64,000 nt of DNA, taken from positions 1 to 64,000 of the forward strand of contig CACZMV010000009.1 of the NCBI GenBank assembly GCA_902782305.1. The letters are read 5' to 3'. Made by a program: the position numbers and the translations under genes. The DNA comes from an uncultured Prevotellaceae bacterium. Lineage in GTDB: Bacteria; Bacteroidota; Bacteroidia; Bacteroidales; Bacteroidaceae. Below are positions 17,576 through 24,669 of the stretch, piece after piece (position 1 is the first letter of the stretch; each line of letters starts with the position of its first letter). A model generated the notes under the pieces. The model saw nothing but the letters and a program-made list of their open reading frames with translations. It searched no databases and was not told the DNA's origin.

Positions 17576-17891
17576 CAATGACGGTTCAACCATCATCCGT
17601 TACAACATCGAACCCGAAATGGGTGTCAAAGAGGGCGAGAGCGAGGAAACACAAATCGGTTGGATGTGTCACGAAGTCCGCATTTGGGAAAAGCCGACCA
17701 AGGCTTCAATCAAGAAAGCGGTCATCCGTGACGTTATTGACGAATCCGCCGAATTTGCGCTTGTGAACGCCTACAACTCACACGCCCTTGGCATTGAAAT
17801 CAACCCCGATGCCGTTGACGAATACAAGGAATATTTGCAGTTCCGTGCAGACGTTGACGCATTGGCCGTTGAAATCCTTGACGAAGTTTAA
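17502..17891 (+). CDS. Small acidic protein overlapping the reverse transcriptase
   Basis: 129 residues in a different frame, overlapping the last 74 bases of the reverse transcriptase gene. Acidic, with an extended N-terminus, a beta segment (IIRYNIEPE ... CHEVRIWEKPT) and a C-terminal helix pair (AEFALVNAYNSHALGI, FRADVDALAVEI). Similar small proteins ('kx(S)IKKAVIRDVID') occur in tail-fibre regions of Bacteroidales phages. It is not the basic four-helix Avd protein. It could be a tail-fibre chaperone or a DGR helper; neither is shown. Confidence 0.65.
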   Translation: MRLDSIAPNAHYDMEHGKPAALEHDNDGSTIIRYNIEPEMGVKEGESEETQIGWMCHEVRIWEKPTKASIKKAVIRDVIDESAEFALVNAYNSHALGIEINPDAVDEYKEYLQFRADVDALAVEILDEV

Positions 17892-17911
17892 CCAAAACAC
17901 CGTTTTCGACA

Positions 17912-18328
17912 ATGGCAAGATTTAGTGAACTTGGTCTTGAATCGGATGTGATTATCGGCAAGGGAATCGACCTTGAAGATATATTCGACAAGCGAATCTT
18001 GATTGAAAAGGTCTTGATACAGCCGACAAAGTTTCCGGGAAAGAATCAATCCGGGTTAAGAATGCAGATGCAAGTTGTCCTTGCTACTTTCAACGAGCAA
18101 GCAGACGCGGACGGTGATTTCTTCACCAAGGACGCAAGCGGCAACGCAGTTGGTGAACGGCGGTCATGTTTCACCGGGTCGGACATTCTGATTGGCTACA
18201 TTCAGAAAGCCCAAACACAATTGCCAACCATCAACGAGAAGCGCAAGGCCAACGGCGAAAAACCGTTGAACTTGTTTCCAATGGACACAACCATCGTCAA
18301 GGTCGGAAAGTGTTTTCAATTCACTTAA
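17912..18328 (+). CDS. Phage protein of unknown function
   Basis: 138 residues, beta-rich, with 'KRILIEKVLIQPTKFPGKNQSGLRMQMQVVLATF' then an acidic loop (NEQADADGDFFTKD), a helix (DILIGYIQKAQTQL) and a C-terminal strand. The strand-loop-strand arrangement resembles single-strand-binding OB folds of small phage proteins, but no diagnostic residue supports a firm call. It lies between the DGR and the lysis genes. Confidence 0.6.
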   Translation: MARFSELGLESDVIIGKGIDLEDIFDKRILIEKVLIQPTKFPGKNQSGLRMQMQVVLATFNEQADADGDFFTKDASGNAVGERRSCFTGSDILIGYIQKAQTQLPTINEKRKANGEKPLNLFPMDTTIVKVGKCFQFT

Positions 18329-18334
18329 AATGAA

Positions 18335-18859
18335 ATGAACGACTTGAAATATTATATCGCGCAAAAGTTGATGCAATGGTTGTCAAGTATCATTGCGGGG
18401 TTGTTATTGGCTGTTGAAACATCGGTTGACTTCTTTGTCCCGTGCTTCATCGCCGTCATCCTTGATGTCTTATCGGCCTTTTTCCTTGGTCGGCGCGTAC
18501 ATGCAAAATACCCGGACAAGTCGGACGGCAAGTTCAAGTCAGAATACAAATGGCGAATACTTGCCACAATGATTATTGCTTGGCTTTGCATTATCCTTGC
18601 AAGTTACGTTGACATCAACGTCCGGCATTCGGATGATGGCTTGGCCGTCCGTTTTGCGGTTGCCGTGTTCTTGTTTTATGAACTTTGGTCATGCCTTGAA
18701 AATTGGTCATCGGAAAACGACAAGCCCATTGCCAAGGCAATGCAAAGAATCATGGTCAACAAAGCGGAACGACATTTGAACGTCCCGTTGTCCGACATTC
18801 TGATGCCGGGCGACAAAGGGACAAGTGAACAACCCTTAAACAGCAAAGAAGATGGCTAA
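18335..18859 (+). CDS. Phage holin
   Basis: 174 residues with hydrophobic segments at about 15-32, 34-52, 72-92 and 105-120, then a soluble basic and acidic tail. It directly precedes and overlaps (8 bases) the lysozyme gene, the usual holin-endolysin arrangement. It should form holes in the inner membrane at the time set for lysis. The family resembles the Bacteroidales phage holins with '[18 protein letters not shown]'. Confidence 0.8.
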   Translation: MNDLKYYIAQKLMQWLSSIIAGLLLAVETSVDFFVPCFIAVILDVLSAFFLGRRVHAKYPDKSDGKFKSEYKWRILATMIIAWLCIILASYVDINVRHSDDGLAVRFAVAVFLFYELWSCLENWSSENDKPIAKAMQRIMVNKAERHLNVPLSDILMPGDKGTSEQPLNSKEDG

Positions 18860-19430
18860 TTGCGACAAACTTTTCCCGTTCATCCTTAAATGGGAGGGCG
18901 GTTTTGCAAACGACCCCGCCGATTCCGGCGGCGCAACCAACATGGGCGTGACAATAGGCACATGGCGGCAATGCGGCTATGACAAGGACGGGGACGGCGA
19001 CATTGACGTGCAGGATTTGAAGCAGATTTCAAGGCAGGATGTGCGCGACCGCGTGTTCATCCCGCATTTTTGGAATCGTTGGAAAGCCGACAACATCCAA
19101 TCGCAGAAAGTCGCCAACATCCTTGTCGATTGGGTTTGGGGTTCGGGTGCGCACGGCATCAAGATTCCGCAAAGAATCCTTGGTGTCAAGGTTGACGGCA
19201 TTGTCGGCCAAAAGACCTTGAACGCCGTGAACTTTGCCGACCCGGATGAATTGTTCGATGCCTTGTTCAAGGCGCGTGTGAACTTCTTGAATGACATCGT
19301 ATCAAAGTCCGTTGCAGCGTATGAACGCAAAATCGGACGGCGGGCGACCGAACAAGAGAAGTTGAAGCACACGAACAAACGCTTCATCAAGGGATGGTTG
19401 CGAAGATTGAACGACATCAAAAACCTTTGA
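18852..19430 (+). CDS. Endolysin, GH108 lysozyme (N-acetylmuramidase) with peptidoglycan-binding domain
   Basis: 192 residues. The start [23 protein letters not shown] contains the GH108 signature; the glutamate of 'WEGG' (residue 15) is the catalytic acid. Residues about 90-180 match the PG_binding_3 domain ('[18 protein letters not shown]'). An inserted '[15 protein letters not shown]' segment looks like a dockerin-type Ca-binding loop. There is no signal peptide, so it needs the holin. It cleaves the glycan backbone of host peptidoglycan at lysis. Confidence 0.93.
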   Translation: MANCDKLFPFILKWEGGFANDPADSGGATNMGVTIGTWRQCGYDKDGDGDIDVQDLKQISRQDVRDRVFIPHFWNRWKADNIQSQKVANILVDWVWGSGAHGIKIPQRILGVKVDGIVGQKTLNAVNFADPDELFDALFKARVNFLNDIVSKSVAAYERKIGRRATEQEKLKHTNKRFIKGWLRRLNDIKNL

Positions 19431-19433
19431 AGT

Positions 19434-20012
19434 ATGAAGAAAGTATTGTTTTTATTGATTGCGGCCTTTGTCCTTGCGTCTTGCGGGACATCGCGCAAAG
19501 TAACCAAGGACGTTGTGGAATACGCCCTTGATAGTACGGAAACCCATGTCGCCAAGACAGAGACAACGGACAAGGTGATTGACACGACCCGGACACAGAC
19601 CGGGGAAATCATCATCACCGAAATTGAGTTCTTCAACAATGGTGACGTGAAGACCGATTCATCCGGCGGCAACCCGGATGCGGACACCGAACTTGACTTG
19701 CCCGGCATCGGAAAGGTCAAAGGGTCGGTGAAGTCGGTCAAGCAGACCCAAATCAAGAAAACAGACGAACGAAAGGGCGAAAGCAAGGAAACGAAGAAAA
19801 TGGATGAAAAGCAGGACAACGCGAACTTGGTGCGCACGGGAAAAGAGGAACACAAGGATTCAACGCCCGTTCCCGACCCGTACCGTTGGCGTTACATCGC
19901 TTTCATCGTTGCGGTCATCCTTGCCGCCATCGTGCTTCTTTATATGAAAAGACAACCGTTCGTGCGTACAATCAAAAATTTCATCACCCGGATTCGCGGG
20001 TTTTTGAAATAA
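19434..20012 (+). CDS. Single-gene spanin (u-spanin) candidate
   Basis: 192 residues. The N-terminus is a lipoprotein signal peptide (MKKVLFLLIAAFVLASCG, lipobox LASC). A periplasmic region of about 120 residues follows, rich in Lys, Asp, Glu and Thr with predicted strands and coil (EIIITEIEFFNN ... TDERKGESKETKKMDEK). Then comes one transmembrane segment (about 150-170, YIAFIVAVILAAIVLLYM) and a basic tail. An outer-membrane lipid anchor plus an inner-membrane anchor in one protein, placed last in a lysis cassette, matches unimolecular spanins that fuse the two membranes. Position and layout support it; family identity is not proven. Confidence 0.7.
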   Translation: MKKVLFLLIAAFVLASCGTSRKVTKDVVEYALDSTETHVAKTETTDKVIDTTRTQTGEIIITEIEFFNNGDVKTDSSGGNPDADTELDLPGIGKVKGSVKSVKQTQIKKTDERKGESKETKKMDEKQDNANLVRTGKEEHKDSTPVPDPYRWRYIAFIVAVILAAIVLLYMKRQPFVRTIKNFITRIRGFLK

Positions 20013-20026
20013 AAATTGTACCTTTG

Positions 20027-20103
20027 CACCGTCATTGTTGCGAAACGGGGAGTTGCACCCCGAACGATGATAGTTGGCCGGGGAGTTGCACCCCGGCTTT
20101 TTT
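20027..20103 (+). ncRNA. Candidate small RNA at the prophage end
   Basis: A -7-like box TACCTTTG at 20019-20026 (no good -33) is followed by two hairpins that share the identical 16-base core GGGGAGTTGCACCCCG. The first (20046-20062) is extended by TCATTGTT/AACGATGA pairing. The second ends in a T run and is a terminator. A transcript of about 75 bases with twin GTTGCA loops is possible. It could instead be only the tail of the spanin mRNA. Confidence 0.4.
20077..20103 (+). terminator. Rho-independent terminator at the end of the lysis genes
   Basis: GCCGGGG (20077-20083) and CCCCGGC (20091-20097) form a stem with a seven-base loop, followed by six T at 20098-20103. Confidence 0.85.
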
Positions 20104-20307
20104 CGTGTGCTGAAAATTCAGCCGACCGGGATGAAAGATGAAAGAAAGTTGCCGGAACTTTCTTTCACCCCAATTTCTTCAACGATTCTTCAATGAAACT
20201 TCAACGGTTTTTCAACGATTCTTCAATGAGCCGCAAAAACCATCGAATCCCCGGTTGTGTACATTTTGCCCGGTCGTGCATAAAATCCGGCGAAAAATGC
20301 GCATAAA

Positions 20308-20340
20308 AAAACGCCCGAAAGTGTTAAAATCGGGCGTTTT
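20308..20340. terminator. Bidirectional terminator between prophage and tRNA-Ser
   Basis: AAAACGCCCGA (20308-20318) pairs perfectly with TCGGGCGTTTT (20330-20340), with A and T runs on the outer sides, so it can act on both strands. It separates the phage genes from the convergent tRNA transcript. Between 20104 and 20307 I see only short direct repeats (TCTTCAATGA and TTTTTCAACGATTCTTCAATGA variants), with no gene. Confidence 0.7.
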
Positions 20341-20394
20341 CGTGTACAAATTCGTGTACATTGTTCGTAAATGCTTGATTTTCAAGCGATATTG

Positions 20395-20479
20395 CGGAGA
20401 GAGAGGGATTCGAACCCCCGGTACCTCTCGGTACGGTAGTTTTCAAGACTACTGTAATCGACCACTCTACCATCTCTCC
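20395..20479 (-). tRNA. tRNA-Ser (UGA)
   Basis: On the minus strand the sequence starts GGAGAGA and ends TCTCTCC plus discriminator G, giving a 7-bp acceptor stem. The anticodon loop CTTGAAA holds TGA. A long variable arm (GTACCGAGAGGTAC) and the T loop GGTTCGAATCC mark a class II serine tRNA. The CCA end is not encoded. Its 3' end faces the prophage, a typical integration site. Confidence 0.96.
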
Positions 20480-20554
20480 AGTGCTCGAATTATCTCGAAA
20501 GCGGGTGCAAAGGTAGTGCTTTTAATCGAATTAACCAAATTTTTGAGCAACTTT

Positions 20555-20586
20555 TTTGCATATCAATTCTAATTTTCGTACCTTTG
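20555..20586 (+). promoter_or_regulatory. mutS2 promoter
   Basis: TTTG at 20555-20558, a 20-base spacer, and TACCTTTG at 20579-20586: a full match to the Bacteroidota consensus. The ATG at 20591 lies four bases after the -7 box, so the mRNA should be leaderless or nearly so. Confidence 0.8.
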
Positions 20587-20590
20587 TGGC

Positions 20591-23179
20591 ATGATTTACC
20601 CAAAGAACTACGAATCGAAGATAGGATTTGACGAGATACGACATCTGTTGAAGGAGCATTGTCTGAGCTCGTTGGGCAAGGAAAAGGTGGACGAACTGGC
20701 CTTCTCCGACGACGCTGTGACGGTGAACGATTGGATGCAGCAGATACGCGAGTTTCGCAGACTGATGCAGGCAACAGAGCAGATGCCCATGAACTATTTC
20801 TTTGACGTGCGCGAATCGGTGGCTCGCATCCGACTGGAGAACACGCACCTGGAGGAGGACGAGTTGTGGGACCTGCGCAGGTCGCTGGAAACGATTGGGG
20901 TCATTGTGAACTTCCTGAACAAGAACAATGGCGACGAGGAATTTCCAGAATACAACTACCCTGCCCTGCGCCAATTGGCCAAGGACGTGCAGACGTTTCC
21001 TGCCATTATCCGAAGGATAGACTCTATCTTGGACAAGTTTGGGAAAATCAAGGATTCGGCCACCATGACGCTGGCGGGCATCCGTCATGAGATGGAGCAG
21101 ACGGCAGGCAGCATATCGCGTACATTATATACCATACTGCATGCTGCACAGCGCGACGGATTGGTGGCTCAGGACACGGCGCCCACCCTGCGCGACGGAC
21201 GACTGATGATACCCGTAGCACCTGGACTGAAGCGCAAGATAAGGGGTATTGTTCACGACGAGTCGGCCACGGGAAAGACAGTATTCATAGAGCCTGCAGA
21301 GGTGGTGGAAGCCAACAACAAGGTGCGCGAACTGGAGGCTGCAGAGCGCAGGGAGATTATCCGCATTCTGACCGTATTCTCAGACGAACTGCGTCCCCAC
21401 GTGCAGGAGGTGCTGGACTCGTACCAATTCCTGGCTACCATCGACTTGATACATGCCAAGGCTGAGATGGCCGAGCAGATGCAGGCCTTTGAACCTGAGG
21501 TGAAAGCAGAGCCACAGATAGACTGGATAAGGGCCATACACCCGCTGCTGCAACGCTCGCTGGCAAAGCAGGAGAAGAAGGTGGTACCGCTGGACATTCG
21601 TCTGGAAGGAAGAAGTAAGACGGAAGAAGGAAGAAGTAAGACTTTAGGGCGACTGCTGATTATCAGCGGTCCGAACGCTGGTGGTAAATCGGTGTGTCTG
21701 AAAACGGTGGGACTGCTACAATATATGTTGCAATGCGGACTCAGCATCCCCGTTGGCGATCGTTCGACGGTGGGACTGTTTCAGAACATCATGATAGACA
21801 TTGGCGACGAGCAATCGATAGCTGACGACTTGTCGACGTATTCGAGTCATCTGCTAAACATGAAGAACATGATGAAGCAGGCTAACAATCGCACGTTGTT
21901 GCTGATAGACGAGTTTGGAGGTGGTACGGAGCCTGCTATTGGTGGTGCCATTGCGGAGGCTGTGCTGAAACAATTCTGGAAGAAGGAGACGTTTGGCATC
22001 ATTACCACCCACTATCAAAACCTGAAGCACTTTGCAGAAGACCATGAGGGTGTGGTGAACGGAGCTATGTTGTACGACCGTCATCAGATGCAGGCGCTAT
22101 TCCAGCTGAGCATCGGGCAACCGGGTTCTTCGTTTGCGATAGAAATAGCCAGAAAGACGGGCATTCCAGAGGAAGTGATCAGCGACGCCTCGGAGATTGT
22201 GGGTTCAGACTACATCCAAAGCGACAAATACCTGCAAGACATTGTGCGCGACAAGCGCTACTGGGAGGGTAAGCGCCAGACTATTCACCAGCACGAGAAA
22301 TCGCTGGAGGGACACATACAGCGCTACGAGACCAATCTGGAGGAGATAGAGCGCGAGCGAAAGGCTATCCTGAATCGTGCCAAGCAACAAGCGGAAGAGC
22401 TGTTGGCAGAGGCAAACCGCAAGATAGAGAATGCCATTCGCGAAATCAAGGAGGCACAGGCGGAGAAGGAACAGACACGACTGATTCGTGAGGAATTGCA
22501 AGAGTTCCGCGAACAGGTGCAGAACGACGACACTCGCGGACTGATGAGCGAAGAGGACTTTGCCAAGAAACTGCGCCAGATGGAGGAGCGCAAGGCGCGC
22601 AAAACTCAGCGCAAAGAGAGGAAGGGCGAGGAAGAAAGGGCAGCCAGTGAGAAATTGGCAGCAAGAGCCAAAGCCAACCTCAACGACAGCAATCGTCCGC
22701 TGGAGAAGGGCGACAGCGTGCGCATCAAGGGTACCAACAGCGTGGGCGAGATAGAAAGTATACAGGGCAAGCAGGCCACGGTGGTGTTTGGTGGATTGCG
22801 TTCGAAAGTGAAGTTGGAGCAATTGGAGCGTGCAGCGAAATCGCAGGCCACGAGCAGCCCTGCCGACAAGCACGCCCATCTGGCTATCCAGACCTCGCAC
22901 ATGACGCGCGCCACGATGGAGGACCGCCGTCAGAACTTCCATCAGGACTTAGACGTGAGGGGTATGCGTGGCGACGAGGCCATTGATGCCGTGATGCACT
23001 TCATCGATGATGCCATCTTGATAGGCTTGAGTCGTGTGCGCATCCTGCACGGAACGGGTACGGGCATCCTGCGCCAACTGATCAGACAGTACCTCAACAC
23101 GGTGCCTAACGTGAAGAAAGCCAAGGACGAGCACGTGCAATTCGGAGGGGCTGGAATCACCGTCGTAGACCTCGACTAA
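20591..23179 (+). CDS. mutS2: Endonuclease MutS2 family ATPase
   Basis: 862 residues. Order: N-terminal core and lever helices, ATPase with Walker A GPNAGGKS (360-367) and 'LLIDEFGGGTEPAIGGAIAEA' (Walker B), a long coiled coil (about 545-690, rich in Glu, Lys and Arg), a KOW-like segment, and a C-terminal Smr domain ('LDVRGMRGDEAIDAV ... ILHGTGTGILRQ', with the HGTG motif). MutS2 limits homologous recombination by acting on branched DNA and in some bacteria rescues collided ribosomes. Just before Walker A is a 14-residue low-complexity insert (EGRSKTEEGRSKTL) encoded by heptamer repeats. The gene follows the tRNA divergently. Confidence 0.95.
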   Translation: MIYPKNYESKIGFDEIRHLLKEHCLSSLGKEKVDELAFSDDAVTVNDWMQQIREFRRLMQATEQMPMNYFFDVRESVARIRLENTHLEEDELWDLRRSLETIGVIVNFLNKNNGDEEFPEYNYPALRQLAKDVQTFPAIIRRIDSILDKFGKIKDSATMTLAGIRHEMEQTAGSISRTLYTILHAAQRDGLVAQDTAPTLRDGRLMIPVAPGLKRKIRGIVHDESATGKTVFIEPAEVVEANNKVRELEAAERREIIRILTVFSDELRPHVQEVLDSYQFLATIDLIHAKAEMAEQMQAFEPEVKAEPQIDWIRAIHPLLQRSLAKQEKKVVPLDIRLEGRSKTEEGRSKTLGRLLIISGPNAGGKSVCLKTVGLLQYMLQCGLSIPVGDRSTVGLFQNIMIDIGDEQSIADDLSTYSSHLLNMKNMMKQANNRTLLLIDEFGGGTEPAIGGAIAEAVLKQFWKKETFGIITTHYQNLKHFAEDHEGVVNGAMLYDRHQMQALFQLSIGQPGSSFAIEIARKTGIPEEVISDASEIVGSDYIQSDKYLQDIVRDKRYWEGKRQTIHQHEKSLEGHIQRYETNLEEIERERKAILNRAKQQAEELLAEANRKIENAIREIKEAQAEKEQTRLIREELQEFREQVQNDDTRGLMSEEDFAKKLRQMEERKARKTQRKERKGEEERAASEKLAARAKANLNDSNRPLEKGDSVRIKGTNSVGEIESIQGKQATVVFGGLRSKVKLEQLERAAKSQATSSPADKHAHLAIQTSHMTRATMEDRRQNFHQDLDVRGMRGDEAIDAVMHFIDDAILIGLSRVRILHGTGTGILRQLIRQYLNTVPNVKKAKDEHVQFGGAGITVVDLD
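21601..21642 (+). repeat. Heptamer repeat inside mutS2
   Basis: Six 7-base units: TCTGGAA, GGAAGAA, GTAAGAC, GGAAGAA, GGAAGAA, GTAAGAC. Together 42 bases, so the reading frame is kept. They encode a charged loop next to the Walker A strand. Confidence 0.75.
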
Positions 23180-23219
23180 AATCATTCCATCATAAAGAAA
23201 GGTTTTTTTAGATTTATTT

Positions 23220-23251
23220 TTTGCCCGTTTCGCAGAAATTGATTACTTTTG
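23220..23251 (+). promoter_or_regulatory. Promoter of the deoxynucleoside kinase pair
   Basis: TTTG at 23220-23223, spacer of 20, TACTTTTG at 23244-23251. The start codon at 23269 is 17 bases after the -7 box. Confidence 0.75.
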
Positions 23252-23268
23252 CAATCAAATCTAAATCA

Positions 23269-23895
23269 ATGTATATAGCTGTTGCAGGAAATATAGGAAG
23301 CGGGAAGTCGACACTGACGCAGTTGCTGGCCAAGCACTATGGCTGGGAGGCTCGCTATGAGACGGTGGAAGAGAACCCGTATCTGGAGGATTACTACAGG
23401 GACATACACCGATGGTCGTTCAACCTGGAGGTTTTCTTCCTGAAAGAGCGCTTTCGCGACTTGATAGACATCACGCAGTCGCAAAAGACCATCATACAGG
23501 ACCGCACCATCTACGAAGGCGTGTACGTGTTCATGGAGAACAACAAGGACATGGGCAACCTGAGTGAGCGCGACTACGAGACGTTTATGGAACTGTTCGA
23601 GCAGATGATGGAGGTGGCTACCCAACCAGACCTGATGATTTATCTGAAGGCTTCAGTGCCCCATCTGGTGGGGAATATCCAGAAAAGAGGGCGCGAATAT
23701 GAGCAACAGATGCAGCTGGAATATCTGGAGAACCTGAACAAGCGATACGATGACTTTATATACAATAAGTATAAAGGACAGGTGATGACGATAGAGAAGG
23801 ACAATCTGGACTTCCTGAACAATACGAAGGACTTTGCACAAATCGTAGACCGCATAGACAGGCAGCTGTTCGGACTATTCCCACCACAATTATAA
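23269..23895 (+). CDS. Deoxynucleoside kinase (dNK family), first of a pair
   Basis: 208 residues from the ATG at 23269, chosen because the longer frame runs over the promoter. Phosphorylates deoxynucleosides for DNA precursor salvage. Motifs: P-loop GNIGSGKST (7-15), 'ENPYLEDYY' (substrate pocket), 'IIQDRTIYEG' (the D-R-S/T catalytic/base-binding motif), and a lid region 'NIQKRGREYEQ' with the arginines that hold ATP phosphates. It is 26 bases upstream of a paralogue, as in bacteria where two related dAK/dGK-type subunits form a heterodimer. Substrate cannot be set from sequence alone. Confidence 0.9.
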   Translation: MYIAVAGNIGSGKSTLTQLLAKHYGWEARYETVEENPYLEDYYRDIHRWSFNLEVFFLKERFRDLIDITQSQKTIIQDRTIYEGVYVFMENNKDMGNLSERDYETFMELFEQMMEVATQPDLMIYLKASVPHLVGNIQKRGREYEQQMQLEYLENLNKRYDDFIYNKYKGQVMTIEKDNLDFLNNTKDFAQIVDRIDRQLFGLFPPQL

Positions 23896-23921
23896 AACAA
23901 CAACGAAAAAACTATAATACT

Positions 23922-24551
23922 ATGCACATCGCAATAGCAGGAAACATAGGCAGTGGCAAGACCACGCTGACAAAATTGCTGGCCCACCGCTATGGCTGGA
24001 CGCCCCGTTTCGAACCCGTTGACAACAACCCGTATCTGTCGGACTTCTATGCCGATATGCCTCGCTGGTCGTTTAACCTGCAGGTGTACTTCCTGAGCAA
24101 GAGATTCAAGGAAGTGGTGGAGATATCGAAATCGGAGGATACCATCATACAAGACCGTACGATTTTCGAAGATGCCAAAATCTTCGCTCCAAACCTGCAC
24201 GCACAGGGCATGATGTCGGACAGAGACTTTGCGAATTATTCTGACTTGTTCGACCTGATGATGTCGCTGGTAAAATTGCCTAACCTGATGATTTACATCC
24301 GCTCGAGTATTCCCACGCTGGTGGCACAGATTCAGAAAAGAGGCCGTGACTACGAGCAAACCATGCGATTGGACTATCTGAAAGGTCTGGAGGAAAGATA
24401 TGAGGAATGGATTGCTACGTACAAAGGTCCGCTGATTGTGGTAGATGGCGACCATTGTAAATTTGGTGACAATCCTGAAGACCTGAAAATAGTAACAGAC
24501 ATGATTGACGCCAAGCTTTATGGTCTGTTCCCCATGGACAGCAACACATAA
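23922..24551 (+). CDS. Deoxynucleoside kinase (dNK family), second of a pair
   Basis: 209 residues. Same fold and motifs as the upstream gene: P-loop GNIGSGKTT, 'DNNPYLSDFYADMPRWSFNLQVYF', 'IIQDRTIFEDA' and the lid 'QIQKRGRDYEQ'. Differences in the pocket (DNNPYL for ENPYL) suggest a different nucleoside preference. The two genes look like a tandem duplication and are probably co-transcribed. Confidence 0.9.
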   Translation: MHIAIAGNIGSGKTTLTKLLAHRYGWTPRFEPVDNNPYLSDFYADMPRWSFNLQVYFLSKRFKEVVEISKSEDTIIQDRTIFEDAKIFAPNLHAQGMMSDRDFANYSDLFDLMMSLVKLPNLMIYIRSSIPTLVAQIQKRGRDYEQTMRLDYLKGLEERYEEWIATYKGPLIVVDGDHCKFGDNPEDLKIVTDMIDAKLYGLFPMDSNT

Positions 24552-24621
24552 ACAAAGGAAAGAACATGCCTCGTTTAAATATTTTTAACTACTATTATAA
24601 AGAGGTGTGAGGGATTTTTCA

Positions 24622-24629
24622 TACTTTTG
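24622..24629 (+). promoter_or_regulatory. Possible -7 box upstream of the ABC transporter
   Basis: TACTTTTG matches TAnnTTTG, 41 bases before the ATG at 24670. No TTTG is found at the proper distance upstream, so this is a weaker candidate. Confidence 0.45.
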
Positions 24630-24669
24630 CAGAATATAATCTAAGGGAAAGTATTTCTCTAACCGCAAA

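Larger units (their letters stand above)
1..20340 (+). mobile_element. Right part of a tailed (siphovirus-like) prophage with a DGR
   Basis: Genes run on one strand in the standard order capsid, head-tail joining, tail tube, tail chaperone, tape measure, distal tail, tail tip, DGR target, reverse transcriptase, holin, lysozyme, spanin. Codon use is distinct from the chromosomal genes that start at 20591: many TTG and CTT leucine codons and many GGC and GCC codons. Terminase, portal and integrase are absent and must lie left of the window. The right boundary lies between the spanin stop (20012) and the tRNA-Ser 3' end (20395). The left boundary is not in the window, so attL/attR cannot be compared. 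Confidence 0.93.

Noticed and set aside
17502-17891. Avd accessory protein of the DGR
   Set aside because: Right place and size but acidic and partly beta, not the basic four-helix Avd type.
20138-20572. 144-codon frame across the prophage end and tRNA-Ser, ending in a Cys-rich run
   Set aside because: It reads through the tRNA gene on the opposite strand; '[17 protein letters not shown]' is a well-known false translation of tRNA-Ser.
22205-22942. 245-codon antisense frame over mutS2
   Set aside because: Lies opposite the coiled coil of MutS2; Leu-rich composition is the complement of Gln and Glu codons.
23180-23215. Terminator after mutS2 (T-rich run)
   Set aside because: A T run is present but no convincing stem precedes it.
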